From positions 3,046 to 67,045 of the forward strand of contig CAZIEW010000022.1 in assembly GCA_964538515.1 (NCBI GenBank): a stretch of 64,000 nt of DNA, read 5' to 3'. The notes beneath the pieces were generated by a model. That model was given only the letters and a program-made list of their open reading frames with translations. It was not told where the DNA came from and did no database searches. Below, piece after piece: positions 1 to 9,290 of this stretch. Position numbers and translations under genes: made by a program. The DNA is from CALBZH01 sp964538515. Its GTDB lineage: Bacteria > Desulfobacterota > Syntrophobacteria > Syntrophobacterales > Syntrophobacteraceae. Within the stretch, counting starts at the first letter, position 1; every line of letters begins with the position of its first letter.

Positions 1-2069
1 TGGCCCAGGCATCCGATGAGGTCTCTCCTCCCGCGGCGCCTCTGCTGGCCGCCGTCAATGCTCCCTCCAATCTGCGGGTCTGGGATGGGAGATCGACTCC
101 AGATGGCCCGCGGCCCTTTCAGCTCATCCCAACCGGCTACGGCGGTGGAGGGCGGTTCACTTCGATTGCGCTCGACTCCTCCAGTCCTGGCGTTCAGTTT
201 GTCGGCTCCGATGTGGCCGGGGTCTTTCGAAGCACCGACTCCGGCAAGACCTTCGAGCTCAAAGGGAGCAGCTTCGAGGGCTTCACCGTCGCGGATATGC
301 AGCCGAATCCATTGATGCCGGGACAGGTCGTTCTTCTCACGGATGACGGGCTATATGCAACGACAGACCACGGAGCATCGTGGCAGAAACTGAGCTCGCA
401 GCTTCGGTATGCCGCCCGGTATCCCGGAAGTCATTTGATGGCCTTTTCTCAGGATTCAGCTTGGGTCGCGACCGATGCAGACGGAGTTTTCAAGGCTTCT
501 TTCACCGTCTCCGGACTGCAAACCGTGAGATTGGCGGGGCTCGAAACGATCCTGATTACGTCCCTGACCTACCATCAGGGGGTCTTGTATGCGGGCACGA
601 TGCAAGGGGTTTATCGATATCGGAACGGTCGCTGGGAGACGTTCAACTCGGGACTCCCCTCGAGGAGCCTCCAGATTGTCGACATGATCTCCCATGCACA
701 GGGGAAGCTCTATCTGGTCGAAAAAACAAACGGAGTCTACCAGTTGGATCCTTCAGCCGGGAGCTGGAAGGCTAGAGGCAAGCCCACACTGTCCCCTTAC
801 ACGTTCAAGGCTCTGGCCGTGAGTCCCGCGAACGCTGACGTCCTGCTTCTTGGCTCTCACCCCGACGACTGGCCTTATCGCCTCTACAAATCGACGGATG
901 GTGGGGTCAGCTGGAGAGTCATTCAGGCCTTTGAGCTGGATCCGCACGGTGCTCAGAACTGGGCTGCTTCACTGACGTCCGTGGAAGAAATGCGGTTTAC
1001 GTCGGACGATGGCAATCACGTGTGGCTCACCGACTGGTGGAACGTGTGGCAGAGCTCCGACGGAGGGGAGAGCTGGAAGCAGGTGCACAGAGGGCTCCAG
1101 AACACCGTGGTCAACGACATCAAAACACACCCTGCCCTGCCACAGACCCTATTCCTGTGCGCGATGGACAACGGACTGATGGTTTCCACCGATGGCGGAA
1201 GTACCTGGAAGCGCCGGATGAACGGGGTTCTTGACGGCCATGCCCAGGAGATCGAGATTTCCGTCTCGAATCCGTCGAAGATGTACCTCCTCGCCCAGCC
1301 TTGGGGGAGGAAGGACCGGATCTTTGTTTACAAGAGCCTCGACGGCGGTGCATCGTGGCAAGACATCAGCCTGCCCACGCCGTCGCAGCCCCTGCCTTCG
1401 CTCGGCTATGTGGATGGGCTCCCGACCAATCTCGAGATCGATCCCGTCTCCGATGACACGGTCTATGTCGGCACCAACGGCTATGGTGTCTTCAAGACGA
1501 CCGACGGCGGCAAGACCTGGGCAAGCGCCAGCACAGGTCTCACGACTCCGTATATCAAGGGGCCTCATGCCCTGCTGGTCCATCCGGGAAGCCCCGGAAC
1601 GCTTTATGCGAGCACGCAGGCCGGAGGCATCTTCAAGACAACCAACGGTGGAGTCTCATGGAGCGCCATCTCCCCGGGATTCACCTTTTCCTTTGGAATG
1701 GCGATGGATCCCACGAACCCCAATCATCTCCTCGTCGGCCTGCCGGAGAAGCGCGTCTTGGCTTCGTTTGACGCTGGAAGTCACTGGAAAGAAGCTCAGC
1801 TGCCCGGCACCGCTCCTGATTACATTGCCTCCTATGCCGTTGCTTTCTCCCCAACCGATCCGAAGATGGTCGTGGTCGGCACACTCGCCTACGACTACAA
1901 AGCGGCCGACGGTCTCTTTCTCAGCCGCGATGGTGGCTTGACCTTTGAGTCGATTTCCTCCGAACTTCCGAGAGTCAACGCACTCTGCTTCGAATGGCCG
2001 AGGGAAGGATCGGGCCGCTTTTTAGCCGGCTTCAACGGGATCGGCATGTATCTTGGGCTGCCGCAATGA
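1..2069 (+). CDS. Asp-box (BNR/sortilin-like) beta-propeller protein, 5' partial
   Basis: The reading frame is open to the left edge, so the true start lies outside the window and about 689 codons are visible. The protein carries ten Asp-box motifs (S/T-x-D/N-x-G-x-S/T-W/F), for example STDSGKTF, TTDHGASW, STDGGVSW, SSDGGESW, TTDGGKTW and SRDGGLTF. These mark blades of a sialidase/Vps10-type beta-propeller. No catalytic residues of a glycosidase can be assigned. Proteins of this type are normally exported and bind glycans or proteins, but the signal peptide would be upstream of the window. Its stop overlaps the start of the next glycosyltransferase (ATGA at 2066-2069), so it belongs to the EPS operon. 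Polysaccharide binding or processing is an inference from context. Confidence 0.85.
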   Translation, partial: AQASDEVSPPAAPLLAAVNAPSNLRVWDGRSTPDGPRPFQLIPTGYGGGGRFTSIALDSSSPGVQFVGSDVAGVFRSTDSGKTFELKGSSFEGFTVADMQPNPLMPGQVVLLTDDGLYATTDHGASWQKLSSQLRYAARYPGSHLMAFSQDSAWVATDADGVFKASFTVSGLQTVRLAGLETILITSLTYHQGVLYAGTMQGVYRYRNGRWETFNSGLPSRSLQIVDMISHAQGKLYLVEKTNGVYQLDPSAGSWKARGKPTLSPYTFKALAVSPANADVLLLGSHPDDWPYRLYKSTDGGVSWRVIQAFELDPHGAQNWAASLTSVEEMRFTSDDGNHVWLTDWWNVWQSSDGGESWKQVHRGLQNTVVNDIKTHPALPQTLFLCAMDNGLMVSTDGGSTWKRRMNGVLDGHAQEIEISVSNPSKMYLLAQPWGRKDRIFVYKSLDGGASWQDISLPTPSQPLPSLGYVDGLPTNLEIDPVSDDTVYVGTNGYGVFKTTDGGKTWASASTGLTTPYIKGPHALLVHPGSPGTLYASTQAGGIFKTTNGGVSWSAISPGFTFSFGMAMDPTNPNHLLVGLPEKRVLASFDAGSHWKEAQLPGTAPDYIASYAVAFSPTDPKMVVVGTLAYDYKAADGLFLSRDGGLTFESISSELPRVNALCFEWPREGSGRFLAGFNGIGMYLGLPQ

Positions 2070-3337
2070 GGATCCTCCTGTGCAACAAGTATTTTTTTCT
2101 CAACGGAGGAACCGAAAAATACCTGTTTGATTTGATGGCGCACCTGGCATCCAGGGGACATTCTCTTGTCCCCTTCAGCGGCCGATACGACCTCAATTGC
2201 CCTTCGCCGTACTCCAGCTATTTTCTTGAGCCCCCTGTGGCTTCTTCCGCCGCCCACTTTAAGGACTTCAGGATTTCCGCGCCCGCGCTTCTCCGCCTCC
2301 TGGACCGCTGCGTCTATTCGCTCGAAGCAAAGAGAAAGCTGCGTCTCCTCCTCGATGATCTCGGGCAGGTGGACGTAGCCTATGTCCTCAACATCTATAA
2401 CTACATGTCTCCCAGCATCCTGCACACCCTGGCGGCAAGAGGGGTCCCCGTCGTGATGCAGGTGGGAGACTACAACCTGATGTGTCCCAATTACGTCTTC
2501 ATGAGAAACGAGAAGCCGTGTACCCTCTGCAGGGGGCGCAGCTACTTCCACGGTCTGATCCACCGTTGCGTCAAAGGGAGCTGGGGGGCATCCGCCATAC
2601 GGGTCGCCGCGATGTATATCCACCGCTGGCTGGATATCTATCGATCGGTTGCGGCGTTCGTCGTGCCGTGCCTCTTCATGAGAGACCAAATGATCCAGGG
2701 CGGATTTCCGGAAGAGCGCATCCAGCTCATCCGCTACCCGGTGGTGGCATCCGAAATCCCCAAGCGGCCGACAAAGAGGAGCGCGATCCTGTACTTTGGA
2801 AGGATCTCTCGGGAGAAAGGACTCGATATTCTCATCCGCGCGTACCAGCGGTACAAAGATGCCCAAAAGCCCAGCCTGGTTCTGATGGGAAGGGACTACG
2901 ACGGAGAGACGGCGAGACTTCGCCGGCTCATCGGACCCGAGGATGCTGACAGAATCCATTTTCTAGGCTTCTCCGCCGGACCCGAGCTTTCCAGGCAGAT
3001 TTCGGAGGCCCTTTTCACCGTAGTCCCCAGTCGTTGGTACGACAACGCCCCTCTCAGCGTCTACGAAAGCCTGGCCAGCGGAACACCGGTTCTAGGGGCT
3101 CGAATCGGCGGGATCCCAGAGCAAATCGAAGATGGCGTCACGGGCAAGCTGTTTGAGCCGGACTCCGAAACGGACCTCTTTGAAGGACTTGTGTGGATGA
3201 TCCGACAGGGAGAGCGGCTGGAGGACATGGGTCGTGCCGGACGAAACCAGGTTTTGCGCGAGCTTCGCATCGAAAAGCATGCGGATGATCTCCTGGCACT
3301 CTTCCACTCCGTCAACCGACGTCGCGTCTTAAAGTGA
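2066..3337 (+). CDS. Glycosyltransferase family 4 with Cys-rich insertion
   Basis: This 423-residue GT-B enzyme begins MRILLCNKYFFLNGG, with a donor-loop Gly-Gly typical of GT4. Near the C-terminus PLSVYESLASGTPVLG gives the family's nucleotide-sugar binding motif. Residues around 137-171 contain C-P-N-Y, then C-T-L-C, then H-R-C, a cysteine set seen in a subgroup of EPS GT4 enzymes that may bind a metal. The ATG at 2066 was chosen because it overlaps the upstream stop and starts the recognisable fold; the frame is open further upstream. It should add a sugar to the lipid-linked EPS repeat unit on the cytoplasmic side of the membrane. The sugar specificity cannot be read from the sequence. 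Confidence 0.9.
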   Translation: MRILLCNKYFFLNGGTEKYLFDLMAHLASRGHSLVPFSGRYDLNCPSPYSSYFLEPPVASSAAHFKDFRISAPALLRLLDRCVYSLEAKRKLRLLLDDLGQVDVAYVLNIYNYMSPSILHTLAARGVPVVMQVGDYNLMCPNYVFMRNEKPCTLCRGRSYFHGLIHRCVKGSWGASAIRVAAMYIHRWLDIYRSVAAFVVPCLFMRDQMIQGGFPEERIQLIRYPVVASEIPKRPTKRSAILYFGRISREKGLDILIRAYQRYKDAQKPSLVLMGRDYDGETARLRRLIGPEDADRIHFLGFSAGPELSRQISEALFTVVPSRWYDNAPLSVYESLASGTPVLGARIGGIPEQIEDGVTGKLFEPDSETDLFEGLVWMIRQGERLEDMGRAGRNQVLRELRIEKHADDLLALFHSVNRRRVLK

Positions 3338-3350
3338 GGCACTGTTGCCC

Positions 3351-4538
3351 ATGGAGCCTGTCCGCCTCACCGTTCTGGCTTCTTCACTCACCGTCGGGGG
3401 AGCCGAGCAGCTGCTGTTGGAGCTTCTGAGGAACTTGAGCCCAGAGCGCTTTCAGACCAAGATCGTGCTCCTCAGGGACCCCGGGCCGCTAGGGAATGAG
3501 GTTCGTGCCCTGGGGTACCCGGTGGACTCGGGTCTCCTCCACTCCACCATCGATCTCCTGGGCTTTCCCCGTCTCGTGAGGTCCTTTCGGCGCGGACGCA
3601 CCGACGTCCTGCTCTTGATCAACCATCGCAACGCCCTCTTCTTCGGCGTTCCGGCCGCAAAGATTGCAGGGGTCAAGGTGATCGTCAACTGGGAGAATGA
3701 AACCTACAAGCGGTATTCCCATCATGCACTGACGATGCTCGGACGTCGCGTCGTCCACCTTGGTGTCGACCGGATTGTTGCGGCAGCGAACGGCCACAAA
3801 GACTACATTGCTCGAATCGAGGGTCTTCCCGAACGAAAGATTTCCGTCATTTACAATGGCGTGAATCCCGATCGATTCAGGTCCGGCTTGTGTTCGAAGG
3901 AGGCGAAGCGGCGGTTGGGAATCGACGCTGACGCGCCCGTGGTCGGCATCGTGGCTGCACTGCGGCCGGACAAGGCTCATGCCGTCTTTCTCAGAGCGGC
4001 GCGCATGATCTTGGATCGTTTGCCTGAAGCCCATTTTCTTGTCGTCGGTGATGGACCTGAAAGACACAAGCTCGTGCAAATCAGTCGAGAGCTGCAACTC
4101 GAGCCGAGGGTCCATTTCCTCGGCATTCAGCGACAGCTGGGAGATATTTTCGCCGCCATGGACGTGAGCACGCTTTCTTCCAATCCCGAGCAGGAGACAC
4201 TCTCGGTCGCCGCCATCGAGGCCATGTCTGCGGGTGTGCCCATCGTGTGCACAGAGGTCGGATTCATGCGGGAGATCGTGCTCCCCGGTGTCACCGGAGC
4301 CTTGGCCAGAGTTGGAGACGCGGCTGACCTTGCGGCCAAAGTGCTCTCGTTGCTGGTCGATGAAAGCGGGCGGTCGAGGATGGGCCGGAATGCCTCCGCG
4401 CTTGTTGAGAAGTGCTTGACATCTCGCGTGATGACTCGCGCCTTCGAAACGCTGTTCATCGACAGCCTCACCCATAAGACCGCGTGGAGAGGTCATGATC
4501 GTCGACTCTCCAACAGAGGGCTGTTGAAAGTGTTTTAG
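3351..4538 (+). CDS. Glycosyltransferase family 4
   Basis: This 395-residue GT-B enzyme has the N-terminal signature LTVGGAEQLLLELL and a C-terminal VAAIEAMSAGVPIVCTEVG motif for the nucleotide-sugar donor. A middle segment with IYNGVNPDRF and VGIVAALRPDKAHAVFLRA is typical of the GT4 interdomain region. ATG 3351 is preceded by a GAGG sequence at suitable distance; an in-frame TTG lies 6 bases upstream. It starts 13 bases after the previous glycosyltransferase and 19 bases precede the ATP-grasp gene, so it is part of the same EPS operon. The sugar specificity is unknown. Confidence 0.9.
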   Translation: MEPVRLTVLASSLTVGGAEQLLLELLRNLSPERFQTKIVLLRDPGPLGNEVRALGYPVDSGLLHSTIDLLGFPRLVRSFRRGRTDVLLLINHRNALFFGVPAAKIAGVKVIVNWENETYKRYSHHALTMLGRRVVHLGVDRIVAAANGHKDYIARIEGLPERKISVIYNGVNPDRFRSGLCSKEAKRRLGIDADAPVVGIVAALRPDKAHAVFLRAARMILDRLPEAHFLVVGDGPERHKLVQISRELQLEPRVHFLGIQRQLGDIFAAMDVSTLSSNPEQETLSVAAIEAMSAGVPIVCTEVGFMREIVLPGVTGALARVGDAADLAAKVLSLLVDESGRSRMGRNASALVEKCLTSRVMTRAFETLFIDSLTHKTAWRGHDRRLSNRGLLKVF

Positions 4539-4557
4539 AAGAGCGAGAAGGGATGGC

Positions 4558-5811
4558 ATGCCCGTCACAAGAACCCCAAATGCTCGCGTACTCGTCCTGG
4601 ACGGTGAGCTTGAATCCACATTGGCGGTAGTCCGTTCGCTCGGCAGGAAGGGGATTGAAGTCCACGTCGGCTCTTGCGCGCCCCGACCCATTTCGGCCTA
4701 CTCGCGCTATTGCAAGCGCTTCCTGCCTTATCCCGATCCCGTTTACGATGTTGCGGGATTTCAGGCGTTCATTCTGGAGTGCGTCGAGGGAAACGCCTAT
4801 TCGCTCGTCGTCCCCGTGACGGACCTGACCATCTGCCCCCTCATGCCGATCCGGAGAGAAGTTGAAGACCGCTGCCCCGTCGCCATGGCATCGAACCGCT
4901 CCCTTTCCCTTGCGCATAGCAAGAGCATCACCTACGAACTGGCGGGACGTTGCGGCGTCCCCGTCCCACGATCCATCACGGTCACAAGGCTTGACGATAC
5001 TGACATCGCCAGGGCAGCCCTCCCCCGGCCCGTGGTGATCAAGCCAGACCGATCGCGAGTGTGGGCTGCGGGTGAAGCCGGCGCTCACTTGCGAACCGCT
5101 TATGGGTTTGACCACCAGAGGATCGAAGCAGAAGTCAGGCGACTTCTAGGGTACGGACCGGTGGTGCTCCAAGAGCACATCCGAGGCGACGCTGTCGGTC
5201 TGGGGGTTCTGGCATCCGGCGGCCGCGTCCTGACCTCGTTCCAGTTTCGAAGCCTCCACGAGGTGCCCCTGACGGGAGGAATCAGCTCGCTCCGCGTGAG
5301 TGAGCCCGTGGATCCCGTCCTTGCGCGTTATTGCTCGATGCTCCTCGAGGCCCTGGAATGGGACGGCGTAGCCCATGTGGAATTCATCCGACGCGAGAGC
5401 ACACGCGCGTATTCGTTCATGGAGATCAACGGCAGGTTCTGGGCCTCCCTTCCATTGGCCCTCGCGGCGGGGATGGACTTTCCGGGGCATTTCTACGACC
5501 TGCTCGCCCATGAGCGACATCGTTTTCCCGAAAGCTACCGCACGGGCGTGCGCTGTCGGTTGCTTTACCGCGAGATCGATTGGGCGAAGGAGGTTCTTCG
5601 GAGGCTATTGAGACGAGAAGCAGACGCGCTCGTCGTGCTGCCCGAGCGGAGCAGCATCGTCGCCGATATCCTGGGCCTGCTCAATCCTTTTCAGCGCACG
5701 GATGTCATGGACTTTCTGGATCCCATCCCCGATGGGTACGACCGGGTGCGCTTTCTTGTGCGAGCGGTCCATGAAGCGGCACGCATCGTCCTGAGGGAGA
5801 AATCTGAATGA
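4558..5811 (+). CDS. ATP-grasp carboxylate-amine ligase-like protein
   Basis: This 417-residue protein has the ATP-grasp layout. An N-terminal pre-ATP-grasp domain starts with VLVLDGELESTLAVVRSLGR. The ATP-binding lysine region is PVVIKPDRSR, and the C-terminal metal-binding segment is EFIRRES followed by FMEINGRFWASLPLALAAG (E-x-N-x-R/G type). Characterised relatives couple ATP hydrolysis to joining a carboxylate and an amine through an acyl-phosphate. It sits between glycosyltransferases and a polysaccharide deacetylase, and its stop overlaps the deacetylase start (ATGA at 5808-5811), so the two are probably translated together. A role in attaching an amino-acid-like group to an EPS sugar or to its carrier is inferred from context only. 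Confidence 0.85.
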   Translation: MPVTRTPNARVLVLDGELESTLAVVRSLGRKGIEVHVGSCAPRPISAYSRYCKRFLPYPDPVYDVAGFQAFILECVEGNAYSLVVPVTDLTICPLMPIRREVEDRCPVAMASNRSLSLAHSKSITYELAGRCGVPVPRSITVTRLDDTDIARAALPRPVVIKPDRSRVWAAGEAGAHLRTAYGFDHQRIEAEVRRLLGYGPVVLQEHIRGDAVGLGVLASGGRVLTSFQFRSLHEVPLTGGISSLRVSEPVDPVLARYCSMLLEALEWDGVAHVEFIRRESTRAYSFMEINGRFWASLPLALAAGMDFPGHFYDLLAHERHRFPESYRTGVRCRLLYREIDWAKEVLRRLLRREADALVVLPERSSIVADILGLLNPFQRTDVMDFLDPIPDGYDRVRFLVRAVHEAARIVLREKSE

Positions 5812-6689
5812 GCTCCGGTGCGAAGGTGCTTCTCGGCTGCTTTCGTGAAGGGTCGAAACGATTGCTGAAGACCCTGCTGGGCAGAGTGCTCTTCGGCTTG
5901 GGCTGTCACAAACCGCTTCTCTCCGGTATGGGGGTCGTCGTCGAATTCCACCGCGTGAACGACGACCGGAAGCCGGACGCCATGAATTGCGGCACGGAGC
6001 AGTTCAAGGCCTATTGCCGGTTTTTCAAGATGTATTTTACCGTGGCTCCATTGAGATCGATGGTGGACAAGCTGGAAGCAGGTCTTCCCTTGGGCGGTGA
6101 TCTGGCCATCACGTTCGATGACGGATACCGGGACAACGCCGTGAACGCAGCCCCGATTCTGAAGGAAATGGATTTGCACGCGACGTTCTTTGTCGTTTCA
6201 GAATTCATCGGATCCACGACAGTCCCTGAATGGGACAGAATGAGCGGCCAGAGTCATTCCTGGATGAGCGAAGCTGAGCTGAAGGCGCTTCGGGACACCG
6301 GATTCGAGGTGGGGTCCCATTCACACACGCATCCCGACTTCGGCTCGATTCCCGTGGACCAGGTGCGAGTGGAGCTTTCCCTGTCCCGCTCCAGGCTCGA
6401 ATCGCTTTTGGGAAAACCGCCCGATCTGTTCGCCTACCCCTTCGGAGACCCCGGCAACATCACGCCCCAGGCGCTGCGGGAGGTGCGAAGAGCCGGGTAT
6501 CGTTGCTGTGCCGGCGGATTTGGTGGATTGAACGCGACCGGGTCTGACCCCTTCGAGCTGAAACGATTCCCCGTTTCGGTCTGGTATTCGTCTCCCTATC
6601 ATCTAGCGGGCGACGTGCTGGCACACGCCGTGAGAGCACGGATACGATCGTGGCTCAAAAGGGAGGGGACGCTTGACCGCCGGAGTTAA
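5808..6689 (+). CDS. Polysaccharide deacetylase (NodB/carbohydrate esterase 4)
   Basis: This 293-residue protein shows the NodB homology domain. Motif 1 is TFDDGYRDN (residues 102-110), supplying the catalytic base D104 and zinc ligand D105. Motif 2 is H-S-H-T-H (171-175), supplying zinc ligands H171 and H175. FAYPFGDPG follows as the motif 3 region. The family removes N-acetyl groups from amino sugars, leaving free amines. There is no clear cleavable signal peptide, so the site of action is uncertain. The gene overlaps the ATP-grasp gene at its start and the next glycosyltransferase by 17 bases at its end, a tight three-gene unit. Similar deacetylases occur in exosortase-associated EPS loci. 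Confidence 0.92.
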   Translation: MSSGAKVLLGCFREGSKRLLKTLLGRVLFGLGCHKPLLSGMGVVVEFHRVNDDRKPDAMNCGTEQFKAYCRFFKMYFTVAPLRSMVDKLEAGLPLGGDLAITFDDGYRDNAVNAAPILKEMDLHATFFVVSEFIGSTTVPEWDRMSGQSHSWMSEAELKALRDTGFEVGSHSHTHPDFGSIPVDQVRVELSLSRSRLESLLGKPPDLFAYPFGDPGNITPQALREVRRAGYRCCAGGFGGLNATGSDPFELKRFPVSVWYSSPYHLAGDVLAHAVRARIRSWLKREGTLDRRS

Positions 6690-7698
6690 GATCCTGTTCC
6701 TGGTCAACTGGGCCGAGGGGGGCAGCTGGCCTTTCCATGAGGCCGTTGCCCCCTATGTGGCCAAGGCGGATCTCCTCCATGCGAGGACCTTCGCTCACCC
6801 TCCGGTTGCCCGTGTCAACCAGTATTCCTTGAAAGGCTCCGAATTCTACCTGCCCATCAAGGCGCTTCGATTGCGCAGACACTATGACCTCATCGTCTCG
6901 TGGTCGCTGCGAATGGGCATGGTTTACGGCCTTCTAAACCGAATCGCGGGAGCCAAACGGGGAGGGCTCCATGTCGTCCAGGATTTTCACATCAACCCAC
7001 TGCGCCATGACCCCGCGTACCGACTCCGACTGCAATGGCTTCGTCTGGCTCGCCCCGGCATCGGCTTCTATTGGTGCACGTCGTCCGAAGAGGAAGTCCT
7101 GTACGCGCGAGCCTTCGACATCCCCCGTGAACGCATTCGTTTCCTGCCGCAGGCCCCACCCGACCGCTACCTCGCCTACCCCGCCCTCCCGCACCTAGAC
7201 TATGTCTTTGCGTACGGGAACAGCGACCGGAGCTTCGAAACGCTCATCCGTGCGTGCGCTGACATGCAAATCAGGGTGCGCATTCTCTCCCAGCGATACA
7301 CTCCCGGGGCTTCACTTCCGACGAACGTCGAGCTGATTCGGTCCAGAATGCCTGAAACGGAGATGATGCGGCTTGCGGCCCAGGCGCGTCTCATCGTTAT
7401 CCCGCTCCACGACTACCGGATTGCGGCGGGACAGCTTTCGATGCTGGAGGCCATGGCTCTCGGAAAGCCAGTCGTTGTCACCGAGAACGTGGCCACGAAG
7501 GAATACGCGATTCATGGAGAGACCGCTCTCTTTTACACGGCCGGCGATACGAATGGGCTAAGGCACAACATCGAGCGGCTGCTGGAGAGCCCACAGCTCG
7601 CCGAGGAGATGGGCGCCAAAGCCAGAACGGCCGTTTCGACGCTTCACAAACGGCGAGTCGCCATTTTCCGCGACACCGTCCTTGGGATGGTCCCCTAA
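6673..7698 (+). CDS. GT4-like glycosyltransferase
   Basis: This 341-residue protein has a GT-B-like C-terminal half with SMLEAMALGKPVVVTENVATKEYA, the family's donor-binding region, and a following helix MGAKARTAV. The N-terminal half is less conserved and contains an F-H-I-N-P-L segment. The start is a TTG at 6673, preceded by the strong ribosome-binding site GGGAGGGG (6660-6667). It begins inside the deacetylase gene. It is the last plus-strand gene of the EPS block. Its TAA overlaps the TAG of the converging flippase gene (7695-7698). It probably adds a sugar to the repeat unit; specificity is unknown. Confidence 0.85.
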   Translation: MTAGVKILFLVNWAEGGSWPFHEAVAPYVAKADLLHARTFAHPPVARVNQYSLKGSEFYLPIKALRLRRHYDLIVSWSLRMGMVYGLLNRIAGAKRGGLHVVQDFHINPLRHDPAYRLRLQWLRLARPGIGFYWCTSSEEEVLYARAFDIPRERIRFLPQAPPDRYLAYPALPHLDYVFAYGNSDRSFETLIRACADMQIRVRILSQRYTPGASLPTNVELIRSRMPETEMMRLAAQARLIVIPLHDYRIAAGQLSMLEAMALGKPVVVTENVATKEYAIHGETALFYTAGDTNGLRHNIERLLESPQLAEEMGAKARTAVSTLHKRRVAIFRDTVLGMVP

Positions 7699-9284
7699 GC
7701 GTCTCGCTTCCCTGCCCAAAGAAACGCCAGAGGCTTAGGGATCCGATCCGGGCTGATCAAGAGTGCGAGGCTTGCCGCAATTTCAGGGCTCGCTCCGACC
7801 CGCACGGCCGCCAGGTACGTGAATCCGAGCACGAGTGCCGAGGCGAGCAGGGCCATCCAGGGAGGGGTGTGGGAAAACAGGCTGATCTGCTTGAGACCGT
7901 ACCCGATCATCACCATGAGGCCGGCTGCGGCAGCCAGGCGGAGGAGGCACCGCCACAGGTCCGCGAAATCGTTGAACTGCAGGCGACGGGTCAACAGGAC
8001 GACGAACAGGGATGACAGAATTCCAAGCGTCACGGCGGAGGACAGGGCAATCCCCTTCACGCCGATCCAACGGATGAAAAGCACGTTAAAAGCGACATTC
8101 AACACCACGGACAGGCAGCCCATGAAGAACAATGTCCTTGTGTCCCGCATGGCCGAAAAGAACGTCCCGTTCACAAACGTGTACGCATAGAAAAAGAGAC
8201 CGCTGCTGAAGCAAGCCAATGTTCCCGCTGTCTCCCGAGTGGCTTCCGGCAGAAACGCGCCGCGCTGCAGCAGCATGGCGACAATCTGCTCTGAGAACAG
8301 GACCGTAAATCCCATGAACGGAAACGTGAGAAAGGCCAGAACGATGACGGAGTGCTTAAAAAGCCGCCGGAGCGGGCTCCGGTCCACCGCCAGCGACTGC
8401 TCGGCCGCGAAGGGGAAAATGGACCTCGAGATGGCCATGATCACGATTTGGACGGGCAAGTCGTTGATCCGATACGCATAGCGCAGCGTGGAAACGGACC
8501 CGGCCGCCAACTGCGTGGCCATGGCCTGGTCCACCAGCAGATTCGAGTTGGCCATGAGCTCGCTTCCAACCAGCGGCACCGCAAGTAACAAGAATGTACT
8601 GAGCGTCTCCCGGGTTGGCAGCCCTATCGGGAACAGACGCACGCCCTCCCGGACGAGAAGGAGCAGCATGTAAGCGGTCTTGCACAGGGTTCCCACGAGC
8701 GTGCCCCATAGGAGAGCCCCGATGCCCAGCTCCTTGCCGATGACCAGCATCACGATGATCAGGAGGTTCACGAAGATGGGGGCGGCGGACAGACCGAAAA
8801 AACTCTTCTTGGCTTGGAGCAGGCCGCGGACGATGATCCCGACACCATCGAGCACGATGAGCAGGACCAGGAAGCGTTGAAGCGTGACCGCCAGCCCTTT
8901 CACCTCCGCGTCAAACCCATAGCCCATGACGGCGATGATGGACGGACTGGCGGCAAAGGCGGCGACGGCCATGAGGCTAAAAAACAAGGCAAGGGCGTAG
9001 AACAAGCGGACAGCGCGGCTCGAAGCCTCTCCCGGTGAGTCGTTGATCGTCCATTCTGAATAAAGCGGCACCACCGCGGATATGATCGCACCGGAGAGAA
9101 ACAGAATGAGAACGCCGGGAAACGCGAGTGCGATGTTGAAGGCATCCAGGTCCCGCGATACCCCGAACCGGTGAGCCATGAGCATTTCTTTGCCGACTGC
9201 CAGGAGCTTGTCCACCAGGGTTAGGCCCACAATGATGGCGGTCGCCCTGCTGATCTGAGAATACGTGGCCCGGTCGGAGCTCAT
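7695..9284 (-). CDS. MurJ/Wzx-type lipid-linked oligosaccharide flippase
   Basis: This 529-residue polytopic membrane protein has about 14 predicted hydrophobic spans and features of the MurJ/MviN branch of the MOP superfamily. The N-terminus holds LLAVGKEMLMAHRFGVSRDLDAFNIALAFP, and the C-terminal half holds FTVLFSEQIVAMLLQRGAF and NGTFFSAMRDTRTLFF. MurJ flips lipid II. Because the gene is the last one of the EPS biosynthesis block, directly after the initiating sugar transferase, I infer that this paralogue flips the undecaprenyl-linked EPS repeat unit instead. ATG 9284 lies only 6 bases after the upstream stop. A housekeeping MurJ role cannot be excluded from sequence alone. Confidence 0.85.
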   Translation of the reverse strand: MSSDRATYSQISRATAIIVGLTLVDKLLAVGKEMLMAHRFGVSRDLDAFNIALAFPGVLILFLSGAIISAVVPLYSEWTINDSPGEASSRAVRLFYALALFFSLMAVAAFAASPSIIAVMGYGFDAEVKGLAVTLQRFLVLLIVLDGVGIIVRGLLQAKKSFFGLSAAPIFVNLLIIVMLVIGKELGIGALLWGTLVGTLCKTAYMLLLLVREGVRLFPIGLPTRETLSTFLLLAVPLVGSELMANSNLLVDQAMATQLAAGSVSTLRYAYRINDLPVQIVIMAISRSIFPFAAEQSLAVDRSPLRRLFKHSVIVLAFLTFPFMGFTVLFSEQIVAMLLQRGAFLPEATRETAGTLACFSSGLFFYAYTFVNGTFFSAMRDTRTLFFMGCLSVVLNVAFNVLFIRWIGVKGIALSSAVTLGILSSLFVVLLTRRLQFNDFADLWRCLLRLAAAAGLMVMIGYGLKQISLFSHTPPWMALLASALVLGFTYLAAVRVGASPEIAASLALLISPDRIPKPLAFLWAGKRDA

Positions 9285-9290
9285 CTCAGG

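Noticed and set aside
1895..2959. Long open frame on the minus strand opposite the propeller and GT4 genes
   Set aside because: It is an antisense shadow of two well supported genes; its translation has no domain and no RBS.
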